NCBI RefSeq assembly: GCF_016234775.1
Contig: NZ_JACRAH010000001.1
Coordinates: 124,001-188,000, forward strand
Reading direction: 5' to 3'
Length of the DNA stretch: 64,000 nt
Source of the DNA: Aquabacterium sp.
Lineage (GTDB): Bacteria; Pseudomonadota; Gammaproteobacteria; Burkholderiales; Burkholderiaceae_C
Shown: one piece after another, positions 20,117-29,580 of the stretch
How the letters are laid out: each line of letters begins with the position of its first letter
Position numbering within the stretch: the first letter of the stretch is position 1
Notes under the pieces: generated by a model
What the model was told of the DNA's origin: nothing
The model's input: the letters and a program-made list of their open reading frames with translations, nothing else
Databases searched by the model: none
Position numbers and translations under genes: made by a program

Positions 20117-20860
20117 TTAGCGGCCGTCGCGCAGGCGATCGGCCAGGTGGCGAGGCAGGCCCGCATCGATGATGCGTTGTGCGGCTGCTTCATGGTCGTA
20201 GGGCACTCGGTGAAACGTGATGTTGTGGCTGACGGTATCGAAAATCAGGTAGCAAGCCGCCGGGTTGCCGTCGCGGGGTTGCCCGACAGATCCTGGAATC
20301 GCCAGCCAGCGGCGCATGGGCGACAAGGTGATCGGTGTGCCATCAACGGGCGAGAAGTCGCCTGACTTTCCGGCGCTGGAGAGGTGATACAGGCAGGGTT
20401 GATGCATGTGCCCGCAAAACACAAAGGGGTGCTGGCTGACCTGCATGCTGCGCACGGCTTCCATGCGGCCATCCAGGTAACCCCACTGAGAAGGCGCATG
20501 CAGATTGGCATGGGCAAACTGGCAATCCTCCAGTTCGGCCACCAGAGGCAGCGATTCGATGAACGCCACATGGGAGGCGCTCAATTGCTGGCGGGTCCAG
20601 GCCAGGGACTCCTGAACATGCCCTGCCATGTTATGTGCCCCCTCATGCCGCACCGCATCGTCGTGATTGCCCTTGATGGCAATCGCGCCTTCCTTGACGC
20701 GTGCCTGCACGAAATCCAGGACCCAGACCGGGTCGGCACCGTAGTCGACATAGTCACCCAGCAGCACGGTCTGATCACAGGCCTGTTGCCTGGCGTGCTC
20801 CCAGACGGCTTCGGTGGCCTGGCGGTTGGCGTGCAGATCGGAGAGAACGGCGAGTTTCAT
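20117..20860 (-). CDS. Calcineurin-like metallophosphoesterase
   Basis: 247 residues with the full metal-binding set: SDLHANRQA, LGDYVDYGADP, KGNHDD and CGHMHQP, spaced as in the YfcE/ApaH-like superfamily. Cytoplasmic (no signal). The substrate is not readable; relatives act on cyclic nucleotides, diadenosine tetraphosphate or phosphoproteins. Followed by the kinase-Usp gene on the same strand 32 bases on, so a kinase/phosphatase pairing is possible but is inference. Confidence 0.87.
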   Translation of the reverse strand: MKLAVLSDLHANRQATEAVWEHARQQACDQTVLLGDYVDYGADPVWVLDFVQARVKEGAIAIKGNHDDAVRHEGAHNMAGHVQESLAWTRQQLSASHVAFIESLPLVAELEDCQFAHANLHAPSQWGYLDGRMEAVRSMQVSQHPFVFCGHMHQPCLYHLSSAGKSGDFSPVDGTPITLSPMRRWLAIPGSVGQPRDGNPAACYLIFDTVSHNITFHRVPYDHEAAAQRIIDAGLPRHLADRLRDGR

Positions 20861-21056
20861 GACGGGACAGCTTCAGGAATGGGCCAGTTTAGGCTCAGGC
20901 CTGCCAGACGCTCAACCCGGGGTATCAGGACTTGTGCATTTTCAAATCTTTTGCGGATTTATCGAAAACGTGGCGTAACACGAGACCCCCGGGGGTTTGA
21001 TACCATTGCGCGCAACGGCATGCCCGGGTTCCTGGGTTCGAGACCGAAGAGACACC

Positions 21057-21338
21057 ATGAGATCTGCAGAACAAGAAGCCGTGCTGCGCTCGGTGCGCAA
21101 GCTTGTCGCATTCTGGCAAATCACCGCCGATGAACTTTCCGGTATTCCCGAGCCTGTCAAGGTGGTGGAAGAGGCTCGGCCGCCTGCCGGGCCCAAATAC
21201 CGCCACCCCCGTAGCGGAGAAACCTGGGACGGTGAAGGGCTCCAACCGGCGTGGCTGCGAGAAGCCTTGACCCGGCAGGGCTACACCGTGGAGGAACTGC
21301 GTCTGCCACGGGCAGAGGATCGGCCCGAGCACGGCTGA
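21057..21338 (+). CDS. Small H-NS-family nucleoid protein
   Basis: 93 residues from the ATG at 21057. The C-terminal ~35 residues (PKYRHPRSGETWDGEGLQPAW) match the H-NS DNA-binding motif (KYR-P-G-TW-G-G-PAW). The N-terminal part is only ~45 residues, short for an H-NS oligomerisation domain. Likely a DNA-binding silencer or modulator. The 196-base upstream region includes a palindrome ACCCCCGGGGGT (20985-20996) and an AT-rich patch near 20940-20960 that could hold the promoter. Confidence 0.8.
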   Translation: MRSAEQEAVLRSVRKLVAFWQITADELSGIPEPVKVVEEARPPAGPKYRHPRSGETWDGEGLQPAWLREALTRQGYTVEELRLPRAEDRPEHG

Positions 21339-21343
21339 TCTGC

Positions 21344-22573
21344 TTAGGCTGCGGCGGTCAGCACCGCGTTGTCGGGTGGCGGCTGGTTGGCGGGCTGCTC
21401 GGTTGCGGGTGCCCTGTACGGCATCACGCGGCCACGACCGGATTGTTTGGCCACGTAAAGTGCGGCGTCGGCTTGTTTGACCAGGTCGTCGGCGAGATCT
21501 TCCTGCCCAGGCATGTGCGCCGATACACCAATGCTGCAACTCAGCAGCACCGAATGGCCATCCTGGCTGATGAAGGTTTGCTTGATCTTGTCGAGCATGG
21601 CCTGTGCCACCAGGAGCGCGCCAGCCTCATCGGTATTGGGCAGCAGCACCACGAACTCTTCGCCGCCGAAGCGGGCCACCATGTCGACGGGCCGGCGCAG
21701 AACGGACGAGAGCCCTTTGGCTGCAGCCTGCAGGCAAACATCGCCAAACGGGTGGCCGTGGTTGTCGTTGATGTGCTTGAAATAGTCCAGATCGACCATG
21801 GCAATGGCCAGGGATTCACGGCGGCGTCGGGCATCTCGCCAGGCCACGTGGAGCGATTCCTGGAATTTGAGCCGGTTGGGAATCTGCGTGAGCGCGTCTG
21901 TGCGGCTGAGGACTTCGAGCTCGCTGGCACGCTGCTCCAGCAGCGCCTGCGACCGTTGGCGAGCCCAGTATTCGCGACCGACCAGCCTGGAAATGCTCAG
22001 CGAGTAGGCGAAAAACACGCCGATCAAGGCCGCCAGCGCCAGGTTGACCGAGCCGCCCTGAGGCAGCACGGCCAGTACCGTAGGGCCCAAGGTGCAGATG
22101 GGGTACAGCAGCGGGAGGATGGCATCGATGGCAACGATGACGGTGCCGCCTGCGGTGATGCCGACGGTACTCATCAGGATCAGCCAGCGCAGGTTCTCTG
22201 CATCGGGCGCCACCAGCACGAGGCCACACAGGACGCCCCAGTAGGCGTTGTAGGCCAGGGACTGCGCCCGAAAGACCAGCAGGGTGCGCCGGAAGTTGCG
22301 CTCCAGCCGCTCTTTGAGACCCCGGTTGTAGGCCAGGCGCAGCGCGGCACAGACCAGCAGAGCCAGTCCGTTGAGCAGGGCGAAGTAGGGGTGGCGTGCG
22401 ACGTACTGGTCTGCCTGCATCAGCACGGCCCAGATGGCCGAGTAGAGCAGCACGCCCTTGCGCATGCGCTGGGCGGCGTCCAGGACGCACTGCTTCTGAA
22501 GTGACAGCGGCACGTCTGTGCCGTCTTGCAACGCCTCAGCGTCGTCGGATGTGTGTGTGGTGTGGGCAACCAT
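21344..22573 (-). CDS. Membrane-bound diguanylate cyclase (GGDEF)
   Basis: 409 residues from the ATG at 22573 (MVAHTTHTSDD); the frame runs further upstream through the structured region at 22594-22640. About five to six membrane segments (residues 45-240) form the sensor, then a GGDEF domain with GGEEF active site (ARFGGEEFVVL). An inhibitory RxxD site (RPVD) lies five residues before it, so c-di-GMP synthesis with product feedback is predicted. Divergent from the TPR-CHAT gene. Confidence 0.9.
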   Translation of the reverse strand: MVAHTTHTSDDAEALQDGTDVPLSLQKQCVLDAAQRMRKGVLLYSAIWAVLMQADQYVARHPYFALLNGLALLVCAALRLAYNRGLKERLERNFRRTLLVFRAQSLAYNAYWGVLCGLVLVAPDAENLRWLILMSTVGITAGGTVIVAIDAILPLLYPICTLGPTVLAVLPQGGSVNLALAALIGVFFAYSLSISRLVGREYWARQRSQALLEQRASELEVLSRTDALTQIPNRLKFQESLHVAWRDARRRRESLAIAMVDLDYFKHINDNHGHPFGDVCLQAAAKGLSSVLRRPVDMVARFGGEEFVVLLPNTDEAGALLVAQAMLDKIKQTFISQDGHSVLLSCSIGVSAHMPGQEDLADDLVKQADAALYVAKQSGRGRVMPYRAPATEQPANQPPPDNAVLTAAA

Positions 22574-22593
22574 ATTGACCTTGACTCGAAAAG

Positions 22594-22704
22594 CGTCAGG
22601 CCACATCCGAAAGGCCTGACGTCCAAGCCGTTTTCGGATGAGGGTGTCCGAACTTGAGGTTCGTCTTGGGAGCAACAGCGGTCTTCTTGTTTGCCCAACC
22701 GCTG
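22594..22704. promoter_or_regulatory. Interleaved inverted repeats (possible pseudoknot leader) between cyclase and CHAT genes
   Basis: On the + strand: CGTCAGGCC (22594-22602), one base, CATCCGAAA (22604-22612), then directly GGCCTGACG (22613-22621), ten bases, TTTCGGATG (22632-22640). Each 9-base pair is perfectly complementary, and the arms interleave as in an H-type pseudoknot. Two further stems follow: CGAAC/GTTCG (22649-22663) and CAGCGGT/ACCGCTG (22676-22704). The block lies 124 bases before the CHAT start and immediately 5' of the cyclase start. Confidence 0.5.
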
Positions 22705-22763
22705 CCCTACACTGCGCTGCCGCATTGATGTGGCCTGCTTCATCCTCCGAAAAACGATCTGTC

Positions 22764-25538
22764 ATGCTGCTTCGCCTGCAACTGCGCTATCTGATGGTTT
22801 GTCTGCTCCTGTGGTGCGGGCATGGTGTTGCGTTGGCAGCTGACTGCCTTGACCAGGAAACGTGGGCGGCCATCCAGCATGCGCAATGGGATCATGCTCG
22901 TGTGCGGTTGCAGGCCATGGTTGATCAGTCGGTGGTTGTAAGGGGCAACCTGGAGCGGTGGATCTGCCTGCGTCGGATGCTGGGCAATGCGCAGGCGCAA
23001 TTGATGCAACTTGAGGCCGCTACGGATAATCTGCAATTGGCTTACAACGAAGCCCTGCTTCAGCTTGGCCCAGAGCACCCTGAGACCATGAATGCGGCGA
23101 TGGGGCTGGCGATTGTTCACGGCAAGAGAGGTGAGCACGACAAGGCTCTGCCTGTGCTGCGGGCGCTCTTGCCGCCAACAGAGCGGCGCTATGGTGCGAA
23201 CGCCATGCAGGTGCTCACCTTGCTGAAAAGCACGGCCACCAGCCTGGCCTGGATCGGCAACTATGCCGATGCCTTGCCCCTGGATGAGCGTGTTTTGCGG
23301 ATTGCAGAGCAACTCAAACCAGACGGAGATGTGGGCGGCTGCCAGAGCGTGGCTCTCTGTGAGCGGATCAAAGGCAATGCGGCCAAGAATCTCGCGTTGA
23401 CGTTGACCAGGCTGGGCAGGGCCCCTCAGGGGCTCCCGCTGGCTGAGCGCGGTGTTGCCTTGCAAATGGCACATCTGGGCCCTTCACATCCGAACGTCCT
23501 GGATGCGCAGTTGGTGCTGGCGTCTGCATTGATTGGTGTGGGGCAAATCCAGGAGGCGCACGAGCTTCAGGAAAAGGTGCGAAATCAGGCGCAGGCGGCA
23601 TTGGGGTCCACTCACCCCATCACGCTCAAGGCGGAAGGCGACCTGGCTGCGTCATCGACTGGTCGAGAGGCCTTGGTTCAGAGCAAGTCACCGCAACAGG
23701 CTCGCCTGCAAGTGCTGAGAGAGACTTTGGGGCCGAGTCACCCGGACGTGCTTCTGGCCAGCGTCAATCTGGTGGACACCTTGACGAAACTTGGGGAGTT
23801 TGCGCCCGCATTGGAAGCTGCAGAGGCCGCTGTACAGGGGCTTTTGCAGCGCACGGATACCTTGATGTTTGACGACCGTAGTCAGCGCGCCTGGTTGAAT
23901 CAGCAATACAAGCTGGAATGGCTTTATCTGGGTTTGTTGGTGCGCAATGGCCGTGTACCTGATGCCTTCCTGGCTTCGGAGACGCTGAAGCATCATCGCT
24001 ATGCACTGCAATTGGGTGCATCCGGCGAGACGGCACTGGGCAGTGCCCGCGCGCAGACATCCAAGGAGGCGCTGCGCCAGCTGACGCTGCTTGATCAGCG
24101 TATTGCTCTGGCGCGCAGTCTCAACCAGAGTGTGTCGGTATTGTTGGCGGATCGATCCGCAGCATTTGATCGCTGGAATGCATCTCGTGCCAGCACCCCC
24201 TTCACGCTGCCCAACGTCAAGGCCGTGCCGGCGTGGGCCCAGACCGTGGTCAAGCATGGTGACGCGGTGATCAGCTATCGTGTGATCGGGGGCTCGTTGT
24301 GCGCTTTTGTGCTGGAGGGGGACAAAGTATCTTTTGTTCGACTGGCCGATGCTGATCGTGTCATGCCCACGATCGAGGCATATCGGTTGACCATGCGTCA
24401 GATCGCCATGAGTGGCAAGCCGTATGACAAAGATGTATTGTTGCCCTTGTGGCGGTTGCCAAATGGCTCATTTCGTTACGCTTCTCAGCAGCCTCCAGGT
24501 GTGGCCACCAGAGCCGGCGGCCTTAATGAGGTGCTTCAATCGCTTTCCGAGTGGTTGATACAACCCTTGTTGCCCAAGCTGGGCACGCACAGTGGCAGGT
24601 TGCTGGTCAGCGTGGATGGCAGCCTGGGGCATGTTCCGTTCGAATCCTTGCCGATGGAGTCGGGGCAAGGCGAACCGAAGATCCTGGGTGAGCGCTTTGC
24701 CGTCTCGCTTTTGCCATCGTTTGTCATGTTCGACACGCTGCAGGCGCGGCAGCGAGCCTATGCTGATCTGGATCGCCGGCCCCTGATGGCCGTGGGCGGG
24801 GCTCACTATGCGAAGGTGGAAAGGCATGGCTTCATCTCTATCCAGCGAGAGAGAAATGTTCGCGCCATGCAGCCGATGGACTTGAAACAGATGTGGCAAA
24901 GTGCCAAACATGATAGGTCTTTGTTGCCGCTGGCATATCTGAACTGGTCGCAGGGCTTCTCGGATCTGCCTGGTTCGGCCGAAGAGGTAGATGAACTGGC
25001 GGGTTTGTTTGGCGAGCAGCCTTCACGGCGTTCCTTGGTCCTCAAGGGCGCGAGCGCCAGCGAGGCCACCATCAACCGCCTGGATCAGAGCGGCGATCTT
25101 GCCGACTACCGGATCCTGCATTTCAGCACGCACGGTTTTTTGAGTGATGACGAACCTGCGCTGAGTGCGGTCGTGCTCAAACAGGTCAACCGTGAGCCGG
25201 GCACCGACGGCTACTTGACGGCAGCGGAGTTGTCCACGTTGGCGCTGCGCAGCGACCTGGTGGTCGTTTCTGCATGCGATTCAGGCGCCAGTCATGTGAC
25301 GGTTGGGGATGGGGCTACGGGGCTGTCCATGGCACTGTTTCAGGCGGGCACCGTCTCGTCCATCTTGTCTCTGTGGCCAATAGAAGACGAGGCCTCTCGT
25401 CGTTTCATGGTCCATTTTTACCAGTTGATGGCAAATGGCCTGGACGCAGGGCAGTCCTTGCGTCAAACCAGACTTTGGGCGAGAGATCGAGGCTTGTCTC
25501 GACACGTCTCTGAGGGGCTGGTCCGATGGGGCCTGTAA
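22764..25538 (+). CDS. Exported TPR-CHAT domain protein
   Basis: 924 residues from the ATG at 22764. The start gives a signal peptide (MLLRLQLRYLMVCLLLWCGH, cleavage near ALA-AD). Tetratricopeptide repeats of the kinesin-light-chain type fill about residues 40-330 (LGPEHPETMNAAMGLA, LGPSHPNVLDAQLVLA). The last ~330 residues form a CHAT domain, a caspase-like protease fold, with the expected dyad His in HFSTHGF and Cys in VSACDSG. Both residues are present, so it may be an active periplasmic protease. No CRISPR effector is nearby. Target unknown. Confidence 0.88.
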   Translation: MLLRLQLRYLMVCLLLWCGHGVALAADCLDQETWAAIQHAQWDHARVRLQAMVDQSVVVRGNLERWICLRRMLGNAQAQLMQLEAATDNLQLAYNEALLQLGPEHPETMNAAMGLAIVHGKRGEHDKALPVLRALLPPTERRYGANAMQVLTLLKSTATSLAWIGNYADALPLDERVLRIAEQLKPDGDVGGCQSVALCERIKGNAAKNLALTLTRLGRAPQGLPLAERGVALQMAHLGPSHPNVLDAQLVLASALIGVGQIQEAHELQEKVRNQAQAALGSTHPITLKAEGDLAASSTGREALVQSKSPQQARLQVLRETLGPSHPDVLLASVNLVDTLTKLGEFAPALEAAEAAVQGLLQRTDTLMFDDRSQRAWLNQQYKLEWLYLGLLVRNGRVPDAFLASETLKHHRYALQLGASGETALGSARAQTSKEALRQLTLLDQRIALARSLNQSVSVLLADRSAAFDRWNASRASTPFTLPNVKAVPAWAQTVVKHGDAVISYRVIGGSLCAFVLEGDKVSFVRLADADRVMPTIEAYRLTMRQIAMSGKPYDKDVLLPLWRLPNGSFRYASQQPPGVATRAGGLNEVLQSLSEWLIQPLLPKLGTHSGRLLVSVDGSLGHVPFESLPMESGQGEPKILGERFAVSLLPSFVMFDTLQARQRAYADLDRRPLMAVGGAHYAKVERHGFISIQRERNVRAMQPMDLKQMWQSAKHDRSLLPLAYLNWSQGFSDLPGSAEEVDELAGLFGEQPSRRSLVLKGASASEATINRLDQSGDLADYRILHFSTHGFLSDDEPALSAVVLKQVNREPGTDGYLTAAELSTLALRSDLVVVSACDSGASHVTVGDGATGLSMALFQAGTVSSILSLWPIEDEASRRFMVHFYQLMANGLDAGQSLRQTRLWARDRGLSRHVSEGLVRWGL

Positions 25539-25574
25539 TCACGCAGTCACGCCACGAACGGGCGTGATGCAGGT

Positions 25575-25649
25575 TGGTCCCCCCGACAGGAATCGAACCT
25601 GTATTTGCCGCTTAGGAGGCGGCCGTTCTATCCATTGAACTACGGGGAG
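25575..25649 (-). tRNA. tRNA-Arg (anticodon CCT)
   Basis: Read on the minus strand, a full cloverleaf is visible: acceptor arms CTCCCCG/CGGGGGG (one G-T pair), D arm GTTC-AATGGATA-GAAC, anticodon arm with loop centred on CCT between GCCGC and GCGGC, and T arm ACAGG-TTCGATT-CCTGT. Discriminator A and an encoded CCA (25575-25577) follow. It decodes AGG. No second copy or integrase is seen next to it. Confidence 0.95.
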
Positions 25650-25667
25650 ATCAAGGCGAAGGCAGCA

Positions 25668-26312
25668 TTATGCCTTGAGCATGCCCTTGGTTTCGATGAA
25701 GCCGATGACGTCGGCCAGGCCCTGTTGCGTCTTGAGGTTGGTCATGACGAAGGGGCGGGTGGGGCGCATGCGCTTCGTGTCGGCTTCCATGATCTCCAGA
25801 TTGGCGCCGACATAAGGGGCCAGATCCGTCTTGTTGATGACGAACAGGTCACTCTTGGTGATGCCGGGGCCGCCTTTGCGCGGGATCTTTTCACCCGCGG
25901 CCACGTCGATCACGTAGATCGTGAGGTCGCTGAGTTCAGGGCTGAACGTGGCCGCCAGGTTGTCGCCGCCGGATTCGATGAAGACGATGTCCGCATTGGG
26001 GTACTTCGTCAGCATGCGGTCCACGGCTTCCAGGTTGATGGAGGCGTCTTCGCGGATGGCGGTGTGCGGGCAACCGCCGGTCTCCACGCCCATGATGCGG
26101 TCCGGATCCAGGGCGCCGGCGACGGTCAGCAGGCGCTGGTCTTCCTTGGTGTAGATGTCATTGGTGATGACGACCAGGTCGTACTGCTCGCGCATGGTCT
26201 TGCACAGCATTTCCAGCAAGGTGGTCTTGCCGGAGCCCACGGGGCCACCGACGCCCACGCGCAGGGGAGGAAGCTTCTTGGTGCGGCCGGGGATGTTGTG
26301 CAGATTGCTCAT
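25668..26312 (-). CDS. ureG: Urease accessory GTPase UreG
   Basis: 214 residues. GTPase that drives nickel delivery to urease. The P-loop is [10 protein letters not shown], with the metal-binding CPH signature in [13 protein letters not shown], the ESGGDN motif and the NKTDLAP guanine-specificity motif. All are intact and the length is typical (about 205-215). It overlaps ureF by four bases (ATGA). Last gene of the urease operon. The preceding tRNA is on the same strand downstream. Confidence 0.97.
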   Translation of the reverse strand: MSNLHNIPGRTKKLPPLRVGVGGPVGSGKTTLLEMLCKTMREQYDLVVITNDIYTKEDQRLLTVAGALDPDRIMGVETGGCPHTAIREDASINLEAVDRMLTKYPNADIVFIESGGDNLAATFSPELSDLTIYVIDVAAGEKIPRKGGPGITKSDLFVINKTDLAPYVGANLEIMEADTKRMRPTRPFVMTNLKTQQGLADVIGFIETKGMLKA

Positions 26313-27064
26313 GATCGGAACAGTCGTGAGTATTGGGTTTCATGCTGGGCGCTGAGGATGGCCAGCATGGGGGTGAAGGCCTGGCGCTGCGTGTCGGGCA
26401 GGGTCAAGGCGTGGTCGATGGCGGCCGGGATCTGGTCGATCAGGCTTTGCAGAATGCGTTGGCCGGCACTTTGGCCCAGGGGCACCACCTTGATGGCAGC
26501 CTGGGCCATGTTCTCGGCCCAACCAAAGGCGAAGCTCAGCAAGGCTTCACGGATGGCTTCGGCGTTGCCGCGCGGGCCGGGTGCGGGCAGGCAGTGCGCC
26601 ACGGCCAGGGCGAAGGCAATGGGCCAGGTGGGTGTGGGCGTGAGGGCGGCGCATTGGGCCAATCTCTCGTCGCTCACTTGCAAGGTGGCAGTACCCGTGC
26701 GGTTACGCAGCCATTCCACCAGCGAGCGGCCCATCTGCTCGGTCTGCAGGCGCAGTTCGCTGGTCTCACGCGTTTGCGTGACCCAGTTGTTGAGCTCGTT
26801 GAGGCGAGTCAAATCGCCACGTTGCCAGGCGGGGATGGCGCGGGCTACCACGGCCAGATCGGCGCGGGCCACGCTCAGATGGAGCTGGTCAACCAGCCAC
26901 GCGGCGGCGTGATGCTCGTTGGTGACGCGGCCTGATTCGACGGCAGCTTCCAGCCCTTCCGAGTAGCTGAAGCCGCCCACCGGCAAGGCGGGCGAGGCCA
27001 GCCACATCAGTTGCAGCCGGGCTGCTGGGCTCAAAGGCTCACTGCGGGGGACAACGCGGGGCAT
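26309..27064 (-). CDS. ureF: Urease accessory protein UreF
   Basis: 251 residues, all-helical accessory protein that bridges UreG to the urease-UreD complex. The diagnostic [19 protein letters not shown] lies at residues 19-37. The C-terminal SRLFRS matches the usual end of UreF, which docks UreG. Eight bases separate it from ureE. No ureD is seen in the window, although UreF normally needs it. Confidence 0.95.
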   Translation of the reverse strand: MPRVVPRSEPLSPAARLQLMWLASPALPVGGFSYSEGLEAAVESGRVTNEHHAAAWLVDQLHLSVARADLAVVARAIPAWQRGDLTRLNELNNWVTQTRETSELRLQTEQMGRSLVEWLRNRTGTATLQVSDERLAQCAALTPTPTWPIAFALAVAHCLPAPGPRGNAEAIREALLSFAFGWAENMAQAAIKVVPLGQSAGQRILQSLIDQIPAAIDHALTLPDTQRQAFTPMLAILSAQHETQYSRLFRS

Positions 27065-27072
27065 GTGTCAGG

Positions 27073-27783
27073 TCAGTGGTGGTGACCGTGGTCGTCGTCA
27101 TGATCATGGTTGCACCCAGGACCGTGAACGTGAGGCGCAGCCGGTGCCGACTTGATGGCAATGCCGATGGGCTTGCCGCGCACGGGCGCTTGAGTCTGAG
27201 TCGCCGGCGTGGCATGGGCCACATGCGCGTGACCGTGGCTGCAGCCTGGGCCGTGCACGTGGCCAGGTTCGCCATGGGCGGGGTTTGGATGGCTGTGATC
27301 GTGGTCATGGCTGTGGTGCGCATGCCCACCAGCCGAATAGGCGCCGCCCTCAGGCTCGAACGCGGCTGTGGCTTCCTTCACCGTCAGGTGCATGGCGCGC
27401 AGCATGTCGGCCAGCACATGATCAGGTTCAATCTTCAGATGATCCGGCTGCAGCTCAATCTGCACATGGCGGTTGCCGAGGTGGTAGGCAGCGCGAACCA
27501 GATCGAAGGGCGTGCCGTGTTCGGCGCACGGCGTGATCACGAGCACGGGCTGCGGCGCCGCCTGCACGCGGATCATCGAGCCATCCTCGGCCACGAGCAC
27601 GTCGCCACCACGGACCACGGTGCCACGTGGCAGGAACACGCCCAAGGTACGGCCCGCGCTGTCAGTGGCATCGAAACGGCTTTTCTGGCGCACGTCCCAG
27701 TCGAGCTCGACAGACGAGGCGCGCTTGAGCAGCACGGTGGCCAGACCCTGGCCTTGGGGAAGGAGCTTGTTGACAGTCAGCAT
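27073..27783 (-). CDS. ureE: Urease nickel metallochaperone UreE with long His-rich tail
   Basis: 236 residues, longer than the usual ~150-200. The N-terminal peptide-binding domain and metal-binding domain end near residue 140 (ITPCAEHGTPFDLVRAAYHL carries the conserved region). The tail (about 150-236) is unusually rich in His, with two copies of HVHGPGC-H followed by His/Asp runs, and ends in DDDHGHHH. Such tails bind several nickel ions and act as a store. Start ATG at 27783 (MLTVNKLL). Confidence 0.95.
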   Translation of the reverse strand: MLTVNKLLPQGQGLATVLLKRASSVELDWDVRQKSRFDATDSAGRTLGVFLPRGTVVRGGDVLVAEDGSMIRVQAAPQPVLVITPCAEHGTPFDLVRAAYHLGNRHVQIELQPDHLKIEPDHVLADMLRAMHLTVKEATAAFEPEGGAYSAGGHAHHSHDHDHSHPNPAHGEPGHVHGPGCSHGHAHVAHATPATQTQAPVRGKPIGIAIKSAPAAPHVHGPGCNHDHDDDHGHHH

Positions 27784-27819
27784 GGGCAGAGTGTTTCCTG
27801 TTGAGGTCGCCAGTGTCCG

Positions 27820-29547
27820 TCAAAACAGGAAGTAGCGCTGCGCCATGGGCAGCGAGGTGGCGGGCTCGCAGGTCAGCAACTGGCCGTCCGCTCGCACCTG
27901 GTAGGTCTGGGCATCGATCTCCATCACGGGCATGTAGGCGTTGTGCACCATGTCTGTTTTCTTGACCGTGCGGCAGCCCTTCACACCCACCACCTGCTTT
28001 TTCAACCCGTATTGCTGGGGCAGCTCGGCGCTGATGGCCGCCTGGCTCATGAAGGTCAGTGAACTGCGGCTCAGGGCCCCGCCAAAGGCGCCAAACATGG
28101 GGCGGTAGTGCACCGGCTGCGGTGTGGGAATGGAGGCATTGGGATCACCCATGGCCGCTGCAGCAATGAAGCCGCCTTTGAGGATCAGGCTGGGCTTGAC
28201 GCCAAAGAAGCCGGGTTTCCACAGCACGAGGTCTGCCCACTTGCCTTCTTCGATGCTGCCCACTTCATGCGCCACACCATGGGCCAGCGCCGGGTTGATG
28301 GTGTACTTGGCCACATAGCGCTTGACACGGGCGTTGTCGTGGCGATCGGTGTCGCCAGGCAGCTTGCCCCGCTGCGACTTCATCTTGTGGGCCGTCTGCC
28401 AGGTGCGCATGATGACCTCGCCCACGCGGCCCATGGCCTGCGAGTCGGAGCTGAACATGCTGATGGCGCCCAGGTCATGCAGGATGTCTTCGGCGGCGAT
28501 GGTTTCGCGGCGGATGCGGCTTTCCGCAAAGGCCAGGTCTTCGGCGATGGAGGCGTCCAGGTGGTGGCACACCATGAGCATGTCGAGGTGCTCGTCAATG
28601 GTGTTGACCGTGAAAGGCCGCGTCGGGTTGGTGGAGGAGGGCAGCACATTGAGCTCGCCCACCACCTTCATGATGTCCGGCGCGTGCCCGCCGCCCGCGC
28701 CTTCGGTGTGGAAGCTGTGGATGGTGCGGCCCTTGAAGGCGGCCACCGTGTCTTCCACGAAGCCGGATTCATTGAGCGTGTCCGAGTGGATGGCCACCTG
28801 GATGTCAGCTTCTTCCGCCACGCTCAGGCAGGTGTCGATGGCCGCGGGTGTGGTGCCCCAGTCTTCGTGCAGCTTCAGGCCGATCACGCCGGCTTCGACT
28901 TGCTGACGCAGCGCCTCGGGGCGGCTGGCGTTGCCCTTGCCCAGGAAGCCCAGGTTCATCGGGAAGGCCTCGGCGGCCTTGAGCATCATGGCGATGTTGT
29001 CCGGGCCGGGCGTGCAGGTGGTGGCGAAGGTGCCCGTGGCCGGGCCGGTGCCGCCGCCGATCATGGTGGTCACGCCGCTGTTCAGCGCTTCTTCGATCTG
29101 CTGCGGGCAGATGAAGTGGATGTGGGTGTCCAGGCCGCCAGCGGTCACGATCATGCCTTCAGCGGCAATGATTTCGGTGCCTGGGCCAATGACGATGTCC
29201 ACGCCGGGTTGCACATCGGGGTTGCCGGCCTTGCCGATCTTGACAATGCGGCCCGCCTTGATGCCGATGTCGGCCTTGATGATGCCCCAGTGATCCAGGA
29301 TCAAGGCATTGGTCAGTACACAGTCGAAGGCTTCCATGGCACCAGGGCCGTTGCAAACCTGGCTTTGGCCCATGCCATCACGGATGGTCTTGCCACCGCC
29401 AAACTTGACTTCTTCGCCATAGCCACCAGCGCGCAAGGTCAGATCCTGCTCGACCTCGATGACCAGATTGGTGTCCGCCAGGCGCAGTCGGTCGCCCACG
29501 GTGGGGCCGAACATCTCGGCATAGGCGCGTCGGGGAATGCTTGCCAT
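27820..29547 (-). CDS. ureC: Urease alpha subunit
   Basis: 575 residues; catalytic subunit hydrolysing urea to ammonia and carbamate at a di-nickel centre. Visible are HIHFICPQQ (metal His pair), the carbamylated Lys in [19 protein letters not shown], the [12 protein letters not shown] metal-binding segment and the flap region MVCHHLD with the active-site His. Length and start ([16 protein letters not shown]) fit the family. ureB lies 33 bases upstream, ureE 36 bases downstream. Confidence 0.98.
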   Translation of the reverse strand: MASIPRRAYAEMFGPTVGDRLRLADTNLVIEVEQDLTLRAGGYGEEVKFGGGKTIRDGMGQSQVCNGPGAMEAFDCVLTNALILDHWGIIKADIGIKAGRIVKIGKAGNPDVQPGVDIVIGPGTEIIAAEGMIVTAGGLDTHIHFICPQQIEEALNSGVTTMIGGGTGPATGTFATTCTPGPDNIAMMLKAAEAFPMNLGFLGKGNASRPEALRQQVEAGVIGLKLHEDWGTTPAAIDTCLSVAEEADIQVAIHSDTLNESGFVEDTVAAFKGRTIHSFHTEGAGGGHAPDIMKVVGELNVLPSSTNPTRPFTVNTIDEHLDMLMVCHHLDASIAEDLAFAESRIRRETIAAEDILHDLGAISMFSSDSQAMGRVGEVIMRTWQTAHKMKSQRGKLPGDTDRHDNARVKRYVAKYTINPALAHGVAHEVGSIEEGKWADLVLWKPGFFGVKPSLILKGGFIAAAAMGDPNASIPTPQPVHYRPMFGAFGGALSRSSLTFMSQAAISAELPQQYGLKKQVVGVKGCRTVKKTDMVHNAYMPVMEIDAQTYQVRADGQLLTCEPATSLPMAQRYFLF

Positions 29548-29580
29548 CTTGCTTTGTCCTTCTTGTTCGGGATGGGCGCT

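Noticed and set aside
22594-22640. Known GEMM-type c-di-GMP riboswitch in front of the cyclase or CHAT gene
   Set aside because: The conserved GEMM core bases are not visible; the structure is interleaved stems only, so no known class is claimed.
25539-25667. Genomic-island attachment site at the tRNA-Arg gene
   Set aside because: No integrase, no second copy of the tRNA 3' end and no mobile genes lie next to it in the window; the neighbours are ordinary chromosomal genes.
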